Of a DNA stretch of 64,000 nt, positions 18,823 to 28,045 are shown in pieces. Below the pieces are notes generated by a model. It was given only the letters and a program-made list of their open reading frames with translations. It made no database searches and was not told the DNA's origin. Position numbers and translations under genes: made by a program. The stretch is from the NCBI RefSeq assembly GCF_015351595.1, contig NZ_JADKPT010000010.1, positions 109,461 through 173,460 of the forward strand, written 5' to 3'. The DNA is from Flavobacterium sp. LC2016-12 (GTDB taxonomy: Bacteria; Bacteroidota; Bacteroidia; Flavobacteriales; Flavobacteriaceae). Position 1 is the stretch's first letter; each line of letters starts with the position of its first letter.

Positions 18823-20340
18823 ATGGAAAAGCGTAAATTAAGTTTCTGGGAAATTTGGAACATGAGTTTCGGTTTCTTGGGAATACAATTTGGTTTTGCA
18901 CTGCAAAACGCAAATACTTCAAGAATTTTTGAAACCCTTGGTGCTAAAATTGATGAAATTCCAATTTTATGGATTGCTGCTCCTGTTTCAGGTTTAATAA
19001 TTCAGCCTGTAATTGGTTATTTCAGTGATAGAACCTGGACTCGTTTAGGCAGACGTCGCCCCTATTTTTTAATTGGAGCCATTTTATCATCTGTTGCTTT
19101 ATTCATAATGCCCAACTCTCCAACTTTATGGATTGCTGCCGGTACTTTATGGATAATGGATGCGTCGATAAATGTTTCGATGGAACCTTTTCGTGCCTTT
19201 GTAGGTGACAATTTACCTGAAAAACAACGCACCTTAGGTTTTGCAATGCAGAGTTTCTTTATCGGAACTGGTGCTGTTGTAGGTTCTGTTTTGCCGTATC
19301 TTTTTACAAATGTCTTTGGAGTAAGCAATACTGCACCTGAAGGAATTATCCCCGATTCGGTTAAATGGTCTTTCTACATTGGAGGTATCGTATTTTTACT
19401 TTCGGTTTTATGGACTGTTTTTAAAACAACTGAATATACACCGGAAGAACTTCATGCATTCGAACTTCAAAGCAAAAAAGACAGAGAAGAAATTATTAAT
19501 CCCGAAACAGAATCTAAAAGCAATATCAAAAGACAATTGTTTTTGGGAGTATTATTAGCATCAATTGGATCTTTAGTTTCCTTTTTAATTTTCGAAAACA
19601 GTTTAGCAAAAGAACTCTATATTCTCTTTGTTGGTTTAGTTTTTATGGGCATTTTATTTATGATAGCTTCTCAATTAAGAAGCTCTAAGGTAAATAATGG
19701 TTTCACCATAATCATGACTGATTTATTGAATATGCCTGCCACAATGAAAAAATTGGCCTGGGTTCAGTTCTTCTCCTGGTTTGCCCTTTTTTCTATGTGG
19801 ATTTACACTACGCAAGCCGTTACACAACACATTTTTGGAACGACAGATACAACTTCAAAAGTTTACAATGATGCTGCTGACTGGGTTTCGGTTCTGTTTA
19901 CTGTTTATAACGGAATCGCTGCTGCCGTAGCTTTCTTATTACCAATTATTGCTAAAAAAGTAGGCGTTAGAGCAACCCATTTACTAGCATTATGTGCTGG
20001 AGGTGTTGGTTTAATTTCTATTTATTTTATTGGTGACAAGCAAATGCTTATCCTTCCAATGTTAGGCGTTGGTATTGCATGGGCAAGTATTTTATCTATG
20101 CCATACGCCATGTTATCTGGTGCTTTGCCAGCAGCTAAAATGGGTTATTACATGGGTGTTTTTAACTTTTTCGTAGTAATACCACAAATTGTAGCTGCAA
20201 CAATCTTAGGATTTGTAATCAAACAATTCTTTCATAATGAACCTATTTACGCTCTAATCATTGGTGGTGTATCCATGATATTCGCCGGATTGCTTACACT
20301 GAGAGTAAATAACAGAACTAAAATTGAAATTCATGAATAG
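18823..20340 (+). CDS. MFS sugar transporter, SLC45/GPH-like (maltose type)
   Basis: 505 aa with about 12 membrane helices. The opening (SFWEIWNMSFGFLGIQFGFALQNANTSRIFETLGA) and the loop SDRTWTRLGRRRPY are characteristic of the disaccharide:H+ symporters found in Bacteroidota maltose/maltodextrin loci. It would move maltose from periplasm to cytoplasm. It is the first gene of a run that continues with beta-phosphoglucomutase (8-nt overlap), a GH65 phosphorylase and a GH97 glucosidase, which supports a maltose substrate. A candidate LacI-type operator lies just upstream. Confidence 0.9.
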   Translation: MEKRKLSFWEIWNMSFGFLGIQFGFALQNANTSRIFETLGAKIDEIPILWIAAPVSGLIIQPVIGYFSDRTWTRLGRRRPYFLIGAILSSVALFIMPNSPTLWIAAGTLWIMDASINVSMEPFRAFVGDNLPEKQRTLGFAMQSFFIGTGAVVGSVLPYLFTNVFGVSNTAPEGIIPDSVKWSFYIGGIVFLLSVLWTVFKTTEYTPEELHAFELQSKKDREEIINPETESKSNIKRQLFLGVLLASIGSLVSFLIFENSLAKELYILFVGLVFMGILFMIASQLRSSKVNNGFTIIMTDLLNMPATMKKLAWVQFFSWFALFSMWIYTTQAVTQHIFGTTDTTSKVYNDAADWVSVLFTVYNGIAAAVAFLLPIIAKKVGVRATHLLALCAGGVGLISIYFIGDKQMLILPMLGVGIAWASILSMPYAMLSGALPAAKMGYYMGVFNFFVVIPQIVAATILGFVIKQFFHNEPIYALIIGGVSMIFAGLLTLRVNNRTKIEIHE

Positions 20341-20986
20341 AAAAGCATTCATATTCGATCTTGATGGCGTGATCGTTGATACCGCCAAATACCATTTTTT
20401 AGCCTGGCAAAAAATAGCTCAGTCTTTAAATATAAATTTTACGCTTGAAGACAACGAACTGCTTAAAGGCGTGAGCCGTGTACGTTCGTTAGATATTATA
20501 CTTGGATTAGGAAATGTTAAGGCTTCGCAGGAAGACAAAGACAAATGGCTGATTCAAAAAAATGAAGATTACTTATCTTATTTAGTTGACATGGACGAAA
20601 GCGAGATTCTTCCAGGAGTTTTTACAATTCTGAAACTATTAAAAGATAAAAACCAAGGAATTGCGTTGGGTTCTGCGAGTAAAAATGCCCGACCAATCCT
20701 TGAAAAAACTGGAATCCTTTCGTATTTCGATGTTATTGTTGACGGAAACGACGTTACCAATGCCAAACCAGATCCGGAAGTTTTCTTAAAAGCGGCTCAA
20801 TTATTAAATATTGATCCAAAAAATGCAATTGTATTTGAAGATTCTGTTGCCGGAATTCAGGCAGCAAACATAGGAGAAATGGTAAGTGTTGGAATTGGTG
20901 AGGAAACAATTTTACATGAAGCTGATTATATTTTTAAAGATTTTACCCAAATAAACACCACGTTTATTGAGAAACTAATTAATTAG
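20333..20986 (+). CDS. pgmB: beta-phosphoglucomutase (HAD family)
   Basis: 217 aa from the ATG at 20333, which overlaps the transporter stop codon by 8 nt (ATGAATAG). A TTG 9 nt upstream also reads in frame, but the fold begins at this ATG. Motif I is FDLDGVIVDTAKYHFLAW, the cap loop includes LLKGVSRVRSLDIIL, motif II is LGSASKNA, and KPDPEVF and VFEDSVAGIQAA complete the HAD core. The enzyme converts beta-glucose 1-phosphate, the product of the GH65 phosphorylase downstream, to glucose 6-phosphate. Coupled translation with the transporter is likely. Confidence 0.93.
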   Translation: MNRKAFIFDLDGVIVDTAKYHFLAWQKIAQSLNINFTLEDNELLKGVSRVRSLDIILGLGNVKASQEDKDKWLIQKNEDYLSYLVDMDESEILPGVFTILKLLKDKNQGIALGSASKNARPILEKTGILSYFDVIVDGNDVTNAKPDPEVFLKAAQLLNIDPKNAIVFEDSVAGIQAANIGEMVSVGIGEETILHEADYIFKDFTQINTTFIEKLIN

Positions 20987-20991
20987 AAAAT

Positions 20992-21226
20992 GTGCGAATT
21001 AGATAATTAGATAATTTTCCGAACGTGAATTTTCTAATTATCTAATTGACGAATTATCTAATTGGTTTGAAAATATAAATCAACTAATTAAAAAAGTAAA
21101 ATAGTACAAACGAGCAATTAATCAGATAAATCGAAAAAGAGAGCCAAAGAGGTAATTATCTAATTATCTAATTGACACATTTTCTAATTGTAGAATTATC
21201 TAATTGCCCAATTATCTAATTAAAGA
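20992..21226. repeat. AT-rich mosaic of AATTATCTAATT words
   Basis: The spacer between pgmB and the GH65 gene is filled by direct and inverted copies of AATTATCTAATT, ATTAGATAATT and CTAATTGACA, with related words ATTAGAAAATGTG. The same vocabulary flanks ruvC at 46733-46796 and 47365-47478. No gene is present. Confidence 0.8.
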
Positions 21227-21230
21227 AAAA

Positions 21231-23534
21231 ATGAATCAAGATTATATAAAACCAGACAATTGGTCCATCATAGAAGAAGGATTTGATGTAGAAAGAGTAA
21301 AATCGTCTGAAAGTCTTTTTAGTATTGGGAACGGTGCTATGGGGCAACGTGCCAATTTTGAAGAAACATACTCTGGCGAAACTTTTCAGGGAAGTTATAT
21401 CGCCGGAATTTATTATCCAGACAAAACAAAAGTGGGCTGGTGGAAAAACGGTTATCCTAAGTATTTTGCAAAAGTTCTTAACGCTCCAAACTGGATTGGA
21501 ATTGACATAGAAATCAACGAAGAAAATCTTGATTTAAATGCTTGCACCGAAGTTAGAAACTTTCGCAGGGAATTGAATATGAGAGAAGGATGGTACAATC
21601 GTTCTTTTGAAGCTGTTCTTAAAAACGGAACTGAAATCGCTGTAAACGTTCGTCGTTTTCTTTCATTAGATTTAGACGAATCCGGAATCATTAAATACGA
21701 CATCACACCTTTAAACAAAGATGCAAAAATCGTTTACAAACCTTATATCGACGCCGGAGTTACCAATGAAGATGCCAATTGGGATGAAAAATTCTGGGAA
21801 CCTCTTGAAGTAAAAAAAGGTGCAAACGAAGCTTTTGTAACAGCTCAGACTTTTAAAACGCATTTTAAAGTCACGACTTTCATGCACAATACGATTTTTG
21901 CAAATGGAGAAAACGTAAACATTTCGCCTTCAACAATCGATTCAACTACAGATAAAGTTCAGTTTACTTACGGAACTATTATTGCTAAAGGGCAAACTTC
22001 ATCCATTCAGAAAATTGGTGGATATACGGTCTCTTTAAATCACGAAAACACTTTGGCTGCAGCCGAAAAAACAATAAAAGCTGCCGTTAATTTAGGATAT
22101 GAAGCTTTACTTCAAAATCAAATTGATGCCTGGGCAAAAATATGGGAAATGTCAGATATTACAATTGATGGCGACGTAAAAGCACAACAGGGAATTCGTT
22201 TCAACATCTTCCAATTAAATCAAACCTATTTAGGAAAAGATTCTCGTTTGAATATTGGACCAAAAGGTTTTACCGGAGAAAAATACGGTGGATCTACTTA
22301 TTGGGATACTGAAGCTTATTGTATTCCATTTTACATGGCGACAAAAGATCAGCAGGTTGCTCGTAACTTATTGACGTACCGTTTCAATCAATTGGATAAA
22401 GCGATTGAAAATGCAAAAGACAATTTAGGTTTCAAAAACGGTGCAGCGCTGTATCCAATGGTTACCATGAATGGAGAAGAATGCCACAACGAATGGGAAA
22501 TCACACACGAAGAAATTCACAGAAATGGTGCGATTGCTTTTGCGATTTATAACTATTACCGTTTTACCGGAGATTACTCTTATATCCCTGAAAAAGGTTT
22601 AGAAGTATTAATCGGAATTGCACGTTTTTGGCATCAGAGAGCTTCTTTTTCTAAAGAAAAGAATCAATATGTGATCTTGGGCGTTACGGGTCCAAATGAA
22701 TATGAGAATAACATCAACAATAATTTCTATACCAATTATATTGCAAAATGGTGTATCGATTATGCAGCTGAACAAATTAATAAAGTAGCTTTAGAATATC
22801 CAGCGGATCACAAACGTGTTCTTGAAAAAGTGAAGTTATCTGCTAATGAAATTCAGGAATGGAAAAAAGTAGCTGACGATATGTACTTCCCTATTTCAAA
22901 AGAACTGGGTATTTATTTACAGCAAGACGGCTTCTTAGACAAAGATTTAGTTCCGGTAAAAGACTTAGATCGTTCACAAAGACCAATCAATCAAAAGTGG
23001 TCATGGGATCGTGTTTTACGTTCTCCTTATATTAAACAAGCCGATGTTTTACAATGTTTCTACTTCTTCGAAGATCATTTTTCTAAAGAAGAATTAGAAC
23101 GCAATTTTGATTTTTATGAGTCTTTTACGGTTCATGAAAGTTCACTTTCGCCTTGTGTTCACTCGATTCAGGCTGCACATTTAGATAAAATGGATATGGC
23201 ATACACTTTCTATTTAAGAACTTCTCGTCTGGATTTAGATGATTATAATAAAGAAGTAGAAGAAGGCTGTCACATTACATCAATGGCCGGAACATGGATG
23301 AGCATTGTAGAAGGTTTTGGAGGAATGCGTGTTAAAAATGACCAGCTTCATTTTTCTCCGAAAATTCCAAAAGAATGGAAAGGCTATTCGTTTAAAATTA
23401 ATTTCAGAAATCAAATTTTGAAAGTAGCTGTAAATCACAACGAAACAACTTTTACCGTAGACGGAGACCAGGATTTAACTATTGTAGTTAACGGGAAACC
23501 TGAAATTGCAGGTAAATTTGCACAAATAAATTAA
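21231..23534 (+). CDS. GH65 glycoside phosphorylase, probably maltose phosphorylase
   Basis: 767 aa from the ATG at 21231. An upstream TTG lies inside the repeat and is unlikely to be the start. An N-terminal beta-sandwich (about 1-270) is followed by the (alpha/alpha)6 barrel. The active-site loop YWDTEAY is at about 357-363 and the catalytic acid is E490 in VTGPNEYEN. GH65 phosphorylases split alpha-glucosides with inorganic phosphate into beta-glucose 1-phosphate and a sugar. The adjacent beta-phosphoglucomutase and maltose-type transporter point to maltose, although kojibiose, nigerose or trehalose specificity cannot be excluded from sequence alone. No signal peptide, so cytoplasmic. Confidence 0.92.
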   Translation: MNQDYIKPDNWSIIEEGFDVERVKSSESLFSIGNGAMGQRANFEETYSGETFQGSYIAGIYYPDKTKVGWWKNGYPKYFAKVLNAPNWIGIDIEINEENLDLNACTEVRNFRRELNMREGWYNRSFEAVLKNGTEIAVNVRRFLSLDLDESGIIKYDITPLNKDAKIVYKPYIDAGVTNEDANWDEKFWEPLEVKKGANEAFVTAQTFKTHFKVTTFMHNTIFANGENVNISPSTIDSTTDKVQFTYGTIIAKGQTSSIQKIGGYTVSLNHENTLAAAEKTIKAAVNLGYEALLQNQIDAWAKIWEMSDITIDGDVKAQQGIRFNIFQLNQTYLGKDSRLNIGPKGFTGEKYGGSTYWDTEAYCIPFYMATKDQQVARNLLTYRFNQLDKAIENAKDNLGFKNGAALYPMVTMNGEECHNEWEITHEEIHRNGAIAFAIYNYYRFTGDYSYIPEKGLEVLIGIARFWHQRASFSKEKNQYVILGVTGPNEYENNINNNFYTNYIAKWCIDYAAEQINKVALEYPADHKRVLEKVKLSANEIQEWKKVADDMYFPISKELGIYLQQDGFLDKDLVPVKDLDRSQRPINQKWSWDRVLRSPYIKQADVLQCFYFFEDHFSKEELERNFDFYESFTVHESSLSPCVHSIQAAHLDKMDMAYTFYLRTSRLDLDDYNKEVEEGCHITSMAGTWMSIVEGFGGMRVKNDQLHFSPKIPKEWKGYSFKINFRNQILKVAVNHNETTFTVDGDQDLTIVVNGKPEIAGKFAQIN

Positions 23535-23554
23535 TACTCTTAAAATCAAAAAAC

Positions 23555-25669
23555 ATGAAAAACTTATTTTTCGCAAGTTTAATCTTGTTTGCATTTAGCT
23601 CGATTGCAAATGCACAACAATTAAAATCACCCGAAGGAAAGTTCGTAATGGAATTTTCGCTTCAAAATGACGGAACACCAACTTACAGCTTAAAATACAA
23701 AAACAAAGAGGTAGTAAAAACAAGTAAACTAGGTCTTGAACTTAAAGATGACAAAAAATCTTTATTGAATGACTTTACTGTTGTGGATACAAAAACAACC
23801 ACTTTTGACGAAACCTGGAAACCGGTTTGGGGGGAAGTGGACAACATTAGAAATCACTATAATGAATTGGCTGTTACTTTAAATCAAAAAGGAACGGACA
23901 GACAAATCGTTATTCGTTTTCGTTTGTTTAATGACGGCCTTGGATTTAGATATGAATTCCCAGCTCAAAAGAATCTTACATATTTTGTAATTAAAGAAGA
24001 GAGAACACAATTTGCAATGGCGGGCGACCACACGGCATTTTGGATTCCGGGGGATTATGATACACAGGAATACGATTATACAAAATCGAAATTATCTGAA
24101 ATTAGAGGTTTATCTCAAAAAGCATACACAGCAAACGTTTCTCAAAAGAACTTTTCTCCAACAGGAGTTCAGACTTCTTTGATGTTAAAAACAAATGACG
24201 GAATTTACATCAACCTGCACGAAGCGGCTTTGATCAACTATTCTTGTATGCATTTGAATTTAGATGACAAAAACATGATTTTTGAATCTTGGTTAACTCC
24301 AGATGCAAAAGGAGATAAAGGGTATATGCAGGCACCGAGCCACTCTCCTTGGAGAACAATTATGGTGAGCGATGACGCAAGAGAAATCTTAGCTTCAAAA
24401 ATGACTTATAACTTAAACGATCCATCAAAAATTGATAATACTTCCTGGATTAAACCTGTAAAATACATTGGTGTTTGGTGGGAAATGATTACAGGAAAAA
24501 GCTCTTGGTCGTACACAAACGATTTTCCAACAGTTCAATTAGGTGTTTCTGATTTCTCAAAAGCAAAACCAAGCGGAACACACGGAGCGAACAATGCTAA
24601 CGTAAAAAAATACATTGATTTCGCTGCTGCAAATGGTTTCGACGCTGTTTTGGTTGAAGGATGGAATGAAGGTTGGGAAGACTGGTTTGGACATTCAAAA
24701 GATTATGTTTTTGATTTCGTAACGCCTTACCCGGATTTTGATGTAAAAGGTTTGCACGAATACGCAAAATCTAAAGGAATCAAAATTATCATGCACCATG
24801 AAACTTCAGGTTCAGTTCGTAATTACGAGCGTCATATGGACAAAGCGTACCAATTCATGAAAGACAACGGATATGATGCTGTAAAAAGCGGATACGTTGG
24901 AGACATTTTGCCTCGCGGTGAAAACCATTACGATCAATGGATTGTAAACCATTATCAATACGCAATCGAAAAAGCAGCTGATTATAAAATTATGGTGAAT
25001 GCTCACGAAGCGGTTCGCCCAACAGGAATTGCAAGAACGTACCCGAACTTAATTGGAAACGAAGCCGCAAGAGGAACAGAATATCAGGCTTTTGGAGGTT
25101 CTAAACCAAATCACGTTACCGTTTTACCATTTACAAGATTAATTGGAGGTCCAATGGATTACACTCCTGGAATCTTCGAAATGGATATCAGCAAAATGAA
25201 TCCTGACAACAAATCGCATGTAAACAGCACAATCTGTAATCAGTTGGCTTTATATGTTACAATGTACAGCCCATTGCAAATGGCTGCTGATACTCCAGAG
25301 AACTACAACCGTTTTCCAGATGCATTCCAATTTATTAAAGATGTGGCTGTTGACTGGTCTGAAAGCAAATATATTGAAGCTGAACCAGGTGATTTTATTA
25401 CAGTTGCCCGTAAAGCAAAAGGAACTAACAACTGGTTTGTTGGAAACGTAAACGGAGAAACTTCCCGTACTTCAAACATCGATTTCAGTTTCCTTGAAAA
25501 AGGCAAAAAATACACCGCAACAATCTATGCTGATGCAAAAGATGCGCATTACAAAACAAATCCGCAAGCTTATACGATCAAGAAAATTGCTGTAACAAAT
25601 AAATCAAAATTATCTCAGTTATCTGCTCCGGGCGGAGGTTATGCGATCAGCATTATTGAAACTAAATAA
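23555..25669 (+). CDS. susB: GH97 alpha-glucosidase, SusB-like
   Basis: 704 aa. A signal peptide ends IANAQ (about 21), so periplasmic. The family layout is an N-terminal beta-sandwich, a catalytic barrel and a C-terminal sheet. Three acidic residues fit the calcium-dependent inverting subgroup: E416 in MHHETSG, E485 in NAHEAVRPTG and E509 in RGTEYQ. Their spacing of 69 and 24 residues equals that of E439, E508 and E532 of Bacteroides SusB. It releases glucose from maltooligosaccharides in the periplasm. It lies 20 nt downstream of the GH65 gene, in the same operon. Confidence 0.95.
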   Translation: MKNLFFASLILFAFSSIANAQQLKSPEGKFVMEFSLQNDGTPTYSLKYKNKEVVKTSKLGLELKDDKKSLLNDFTVVDTKTTTFDETWKPVWGEVDNIRNHYNELAVTLNQKGTDRQIVIRFRLFNDGLGFRYEFPAQKNLTYFVIKEERTQFAMAGDHTAFWIPGDYDTQEYDYTKSKLSEIRGLSQKAYTANVSQKNFSPTGVQTSLMLKTNDGIYINLHEAALINYSCMHLNLDDKNMIFESWLTPDAKGDKGYMQAPSHSPWRTIMVSDDAREILASKMTYNLNDPSKIDNTSWIKPVKYIGVWWEMITGKSSWSYTNDFPTVQLGVSDFSKAKPSGTHGANNANVKKYIDFAAANGFDAVLVEGWNEGWEDWFGHSKDYVFDFVTPYPDFDVKGLHEYAKSKGIKIIMHHETSGSVRNYERHMDKAYQFMKDNGYDAVKSGYVGDILPRGENHYDQWIVNHYQYAIEKAADYKIMVNAHEAVRPTGIARTYPNLIGNEAARGTEYQAFGGSKPNHVTVLPFTRLIGGPMDYTPGIFEMDISKMNPDNKSHVNSTICNQLALYVTMYSPLQMAADTPENYNRFPDAFQFIKDVAVDWSESKYIEAEPGDFITVARKAKGTNNWFVGNVNGETSRTSNIDFSFLEKGKKYTATIYADAKDAHYKTNPQAYTIKKIAVTNKSKLSQLSAPGGGYAISIIETK

Positions 25670-25773
25670 TTTTAATTAACCATATGAGAAATGTAAGTCC
25701 ATTTAAATAGAAATCTCCCCAGCTTTTATCTTAAATGTTCTTACATTTTCTTGTATAGTTTAAATTCCAGCTT

Positions 25774-25855
25774 CCTACAAGTTTTGCAAAACCTTGTAGG
25801 TTTAAGCTTTTCTCAAACATACTTACAAGGTTTTAAGAACCTTGCAGGAAAACTA
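25774..25855. repeat. double dyad before the SusA-like gene
   Basis: CCTACAAG (25774-25781) and CTTGTAGG (25793-25800) enclose the palindrome TTTTGCAAAA, giving a 27-nt near-perfect dyad. A second copy of the words (ACAAGGTTTT, AACCTTGCAGG) follows within 60 nt in the 188-nt spacer. Confidence 0.75.
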
Positions 25856-25867
25856 AAAACTTTAATT

Positions 25868-27727
25868 ATGAGAATTCAAACCAACCACACATTCTACAAA
25901 ATATTCCTTTTCATCCTAATATTTTCTGCTTCCGCGAAAGCGCAAATTCAGAAAGTAGAACCGCCATTTTGGTACGCGGGAATGAAAAATCCGGAGTTGC
26001 AGATTATGTTCTACGGAAAAAATATCGCGCAATATGAAGCTTCGGTTTCTAACAATGTGGCGATTAAAAATGTCGAAAAAACAGAAAATCCAAATTATCT
26101 TTTTGTTACGATTGACACACAAAACCTAAAAGCTTCAGAATTGGTTTTCTCTTTTAAAGCCAATAACAAAATTGCTTTTACTCAAAAATATTCCCTTAAA
26201 GAAAGAAGAGCGAATTCGGCTGACCGAAAAAGTTACGATTCTTCAGATTTGATTTACCTGATCATGCCGGATCGTTTTGCTAACGGAAATCCGAAAAATG
26301 ACACCAATACTTCTTTAACTGAAAAAGGAAATCGCGCAGAACCTGCAGGACGTCACGGCGGAGATATCGAAGGAATTATTAAAAACTTAGATTATATTTC
26401 GTCTTTGGGTGCCACTACAATCTGGAACACGCCTTTATGCGAAGACAACGACAAACAGCATTCTTATCATGGATATGCGCAGTCTGATGTTTACAAAATA
26501 GATCCGCGTTATGGAACGAACGAAGATTACGTTCGTTTGTCATCAGAAATGCACAAAAAAAACATGAAACTGGTTATGGATTATGTTACGAATCACTGGG
26601 GAATTACCCACTGGATGATGAAAGACATGCCAACTAAAACCTGGTTCAATCAATTTGAAAACTTCACACAAACACATCACAGACGTGAGGTAATTACAGA
26701 TATTCACGCTTCAAAAATAGATCAGGAAGTTTGTGTTGATGGATGGTTTGTACCGTCTATGCCAGACTTGAATTTAAGAAATCCGTTAGTAGCAAAATAC
26801 CTAACTCAAAATGCAATCTGGTGGATTGAATATGCTAATCTTGATGGATTTAGAGTGGATACTTATAATTACTCTGACAAAACTGGAATGGCCAATTGGG
26901 CAAAAGCAATTACGAATGAATATCCTAATTTTAATATCGTTGGAGAAATCTGGATGCACAATCAGGCGAATTTAGCGTTTTGGCAAAAAGACAGTAAAAT
27001 TGGTGCAATTGAAAACTACAATTCGAATTTACCAAGTGTAATGGATTTTACATTGCAAAGTCAGGTTACTTCTGCTTTCAACGAAGACGAACCAAGCTGG
27101 GACAACGGGTTGATTAAATTCTACAACAATTTTGCCATGGATTATTTATATCCAAACACAAATAACATTTTGGTTTTTGCCGAAAATCATGACACGGATC
27201 GTATGAATGATAAGTTTAAATACGATTTCCCGAAATACAAACTGGCGATGACTTTAATAGCAACCATTCGTGGTATCCCACAGGTTTATTACGGTTCAGA
27301 AATTGGAATGGGTGGCGACAAAGGCAAAGGCGATGCAGACATTCGGAGAGATTTTCCTGGCGGATGGGCGGGCGACAAAAACAACGCACTAACTGCAACA
27401 GGAAGAACAGCCGAGCAAGCACAATATTTTGATTTTACATCCAAATTATTCAATTGGAGAAAATCAAATGAAGCGATTCATACCGGGAAAATGACGCATT
27501 ATATTCCGGAAAACAACACTTATGTTTATTTCAGATATAATGATACAAAAACGGTAATGGTTGTTTTCAATAACAACGCTAAAGCACAAACTATCAAAAC
27601 AAATCGTTTTAAAGAAAACATCAAAAACTTTAAATCAGGAAAAGATGTTTTAACCGGAAAAACATTTGATTTAGCTACTGAAATTACATTAGAACCAAAA
27701 TCAGCTTTGGTTTTAGAATTGGAATAA
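25868..27727 (+). CDS. susA: GH13 periplasmic maltodextrinase/neopullulanase, SusA-like
   Basis: 619 aa from the ATG at 25868, chosen because a signal peptide (IFLFILIFSASAKAQ) starts there; the longer open frame runs through a repeat. A cyclomaltodextrinase-type N-terminal beta domain (about 28-115) precedes the GH13 barrel. Catalytic residues are nucleophile D331 in GFRVD, acid/base E360 in VGEIW and D442 in ENHDTDR. SusA-type enzymes cut imported maltooligosaccharides in the periplasm and hand maltose and glucose to GH97 and the inner-membrane transporter. The 198-nt gap after susB contains a dyad repeat, so co-transcription is possible but not certain. Confidence 0.92.
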   Translation: MRIQTNHTFYKIFLFILIFSASAKAQIQKVEPPFWYAGMKNPELQIMFYGKNIAQYEASVSNNVAIKNVEKTENPNYLFVTIDTQNLKASELVFSFKANNKIAFTQKYSLKERRANSADRKSYDSSDLIYLIMPDRFANGNPKNDTNTSLTEKGNRAEPAGRHGGDIEGIIKNLDYISSLGATTIWNTPLCEDNDKQHSYHGYAQSDVYKIDPRYGTNEDYVRLSSEMHKKNMKLVMDYVTNHWGITHWMMKDMPTKTWFNQFENFTQTHHRREVITDIHASKIDQEVCVDGWFVPSMPDLNLRNPLVAKYLTQNAIWWIEYANLDGFRVDTYNYSDKTGMANWAKAITNEYPNFNIVGEIWMHNQANLAFWQKDSKIGAIENYNSNLPSVMDFTLQSQVTSAFNEDEPSWDNGLIKFYNNFAMDYLYPNTNNILVFAENHDTDRMNDKFKYDFPKYKLAMTLIATIRGIPQVYYGSEIGMGGDKGKGDADIRRDFPGGWAGDKNNALTATGRTAEQAQYFDFTSKLFNWRKSNEAIHTGKMTHYIPENNTYVYFRYNDTKTVMVVFNNNAKAQTIKTNRFKENIKNFKSGKDVLTGKTFDLATEITLEPKSALVLELE

Positions 27728-27738
27728 ATATTTTATTT

Positions 27739-27957
27739 AAACACATAGAGACATAGTTTTTGATAGTCTAAAAAAAGGCATTTCACTTGCATCAAAACAC
27801 ATAGCTATGTGTAAATGATTTGTCATTTATTTATCCTTTTCGAAAGGAAGAAAATCTATGTTTCTATGTGTTTAAAATTATAGGTTACTATTTTCCGCCA
27901 CGAATTCACGAATTTATATTTTTCATAGAGTATTAAAATAATTCGTGAATTCGTGGC
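27739..27957. repeat. two dyad repeats in the amylase spacer
   Basis: First, AAACACATAGAGACATAG (27739-27756) is matched in inverted form at 27856-27873 (17 of 18), with the perfect palindrome ACACATAGCTATGTGT (27797-27812) inside. Second, an 18-bp perfect inverted pair GCCACGAATTCACGAATT (27897-27914) and its complement (27940-27957). The whole 318-nt gap 27728-28045 holds only these and a third palindrome; no gene is seen. Confidence 0.85.
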
Positions 27958-27998
27958 TATTTTTTTTAATTAATACGGTTTACAACACAATGTCTATC

Positions 27999-28024
27999 GT
28001 AAAGACGCACTGCAGTGCGTCTCT
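27999..28024. repeat. 26-bp palindromic word, intergenic copy
   Basis: The core GACGCACTGCAGTGCGTC is a perfect 18-bp palindrome (20 bp counting the flanking A and T). The 26-bp stretch is identical to 30195-30220 inside the GDPD gene. It ends 21 nt before the lipoprotein amylase start, so a transcript would carry a hairpin next to the start codon. Confidence 0.9.
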
Positions 28025-28045
28025 ACAACGTTAAATTTGAAATAA

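Noticed and set aside
21204..21230. TTG start for the GH65 gene; the same type of start at 47456 for hemW
   Set aside because: Both lie in AATTATCTAATT repeats; each family begins at the following ATG.
25751..25867. Longer N-terminus of the SusA-like enzyme
   Set aside because: The extension is the dyad repeat; a proper signal peptide starts at 25868.
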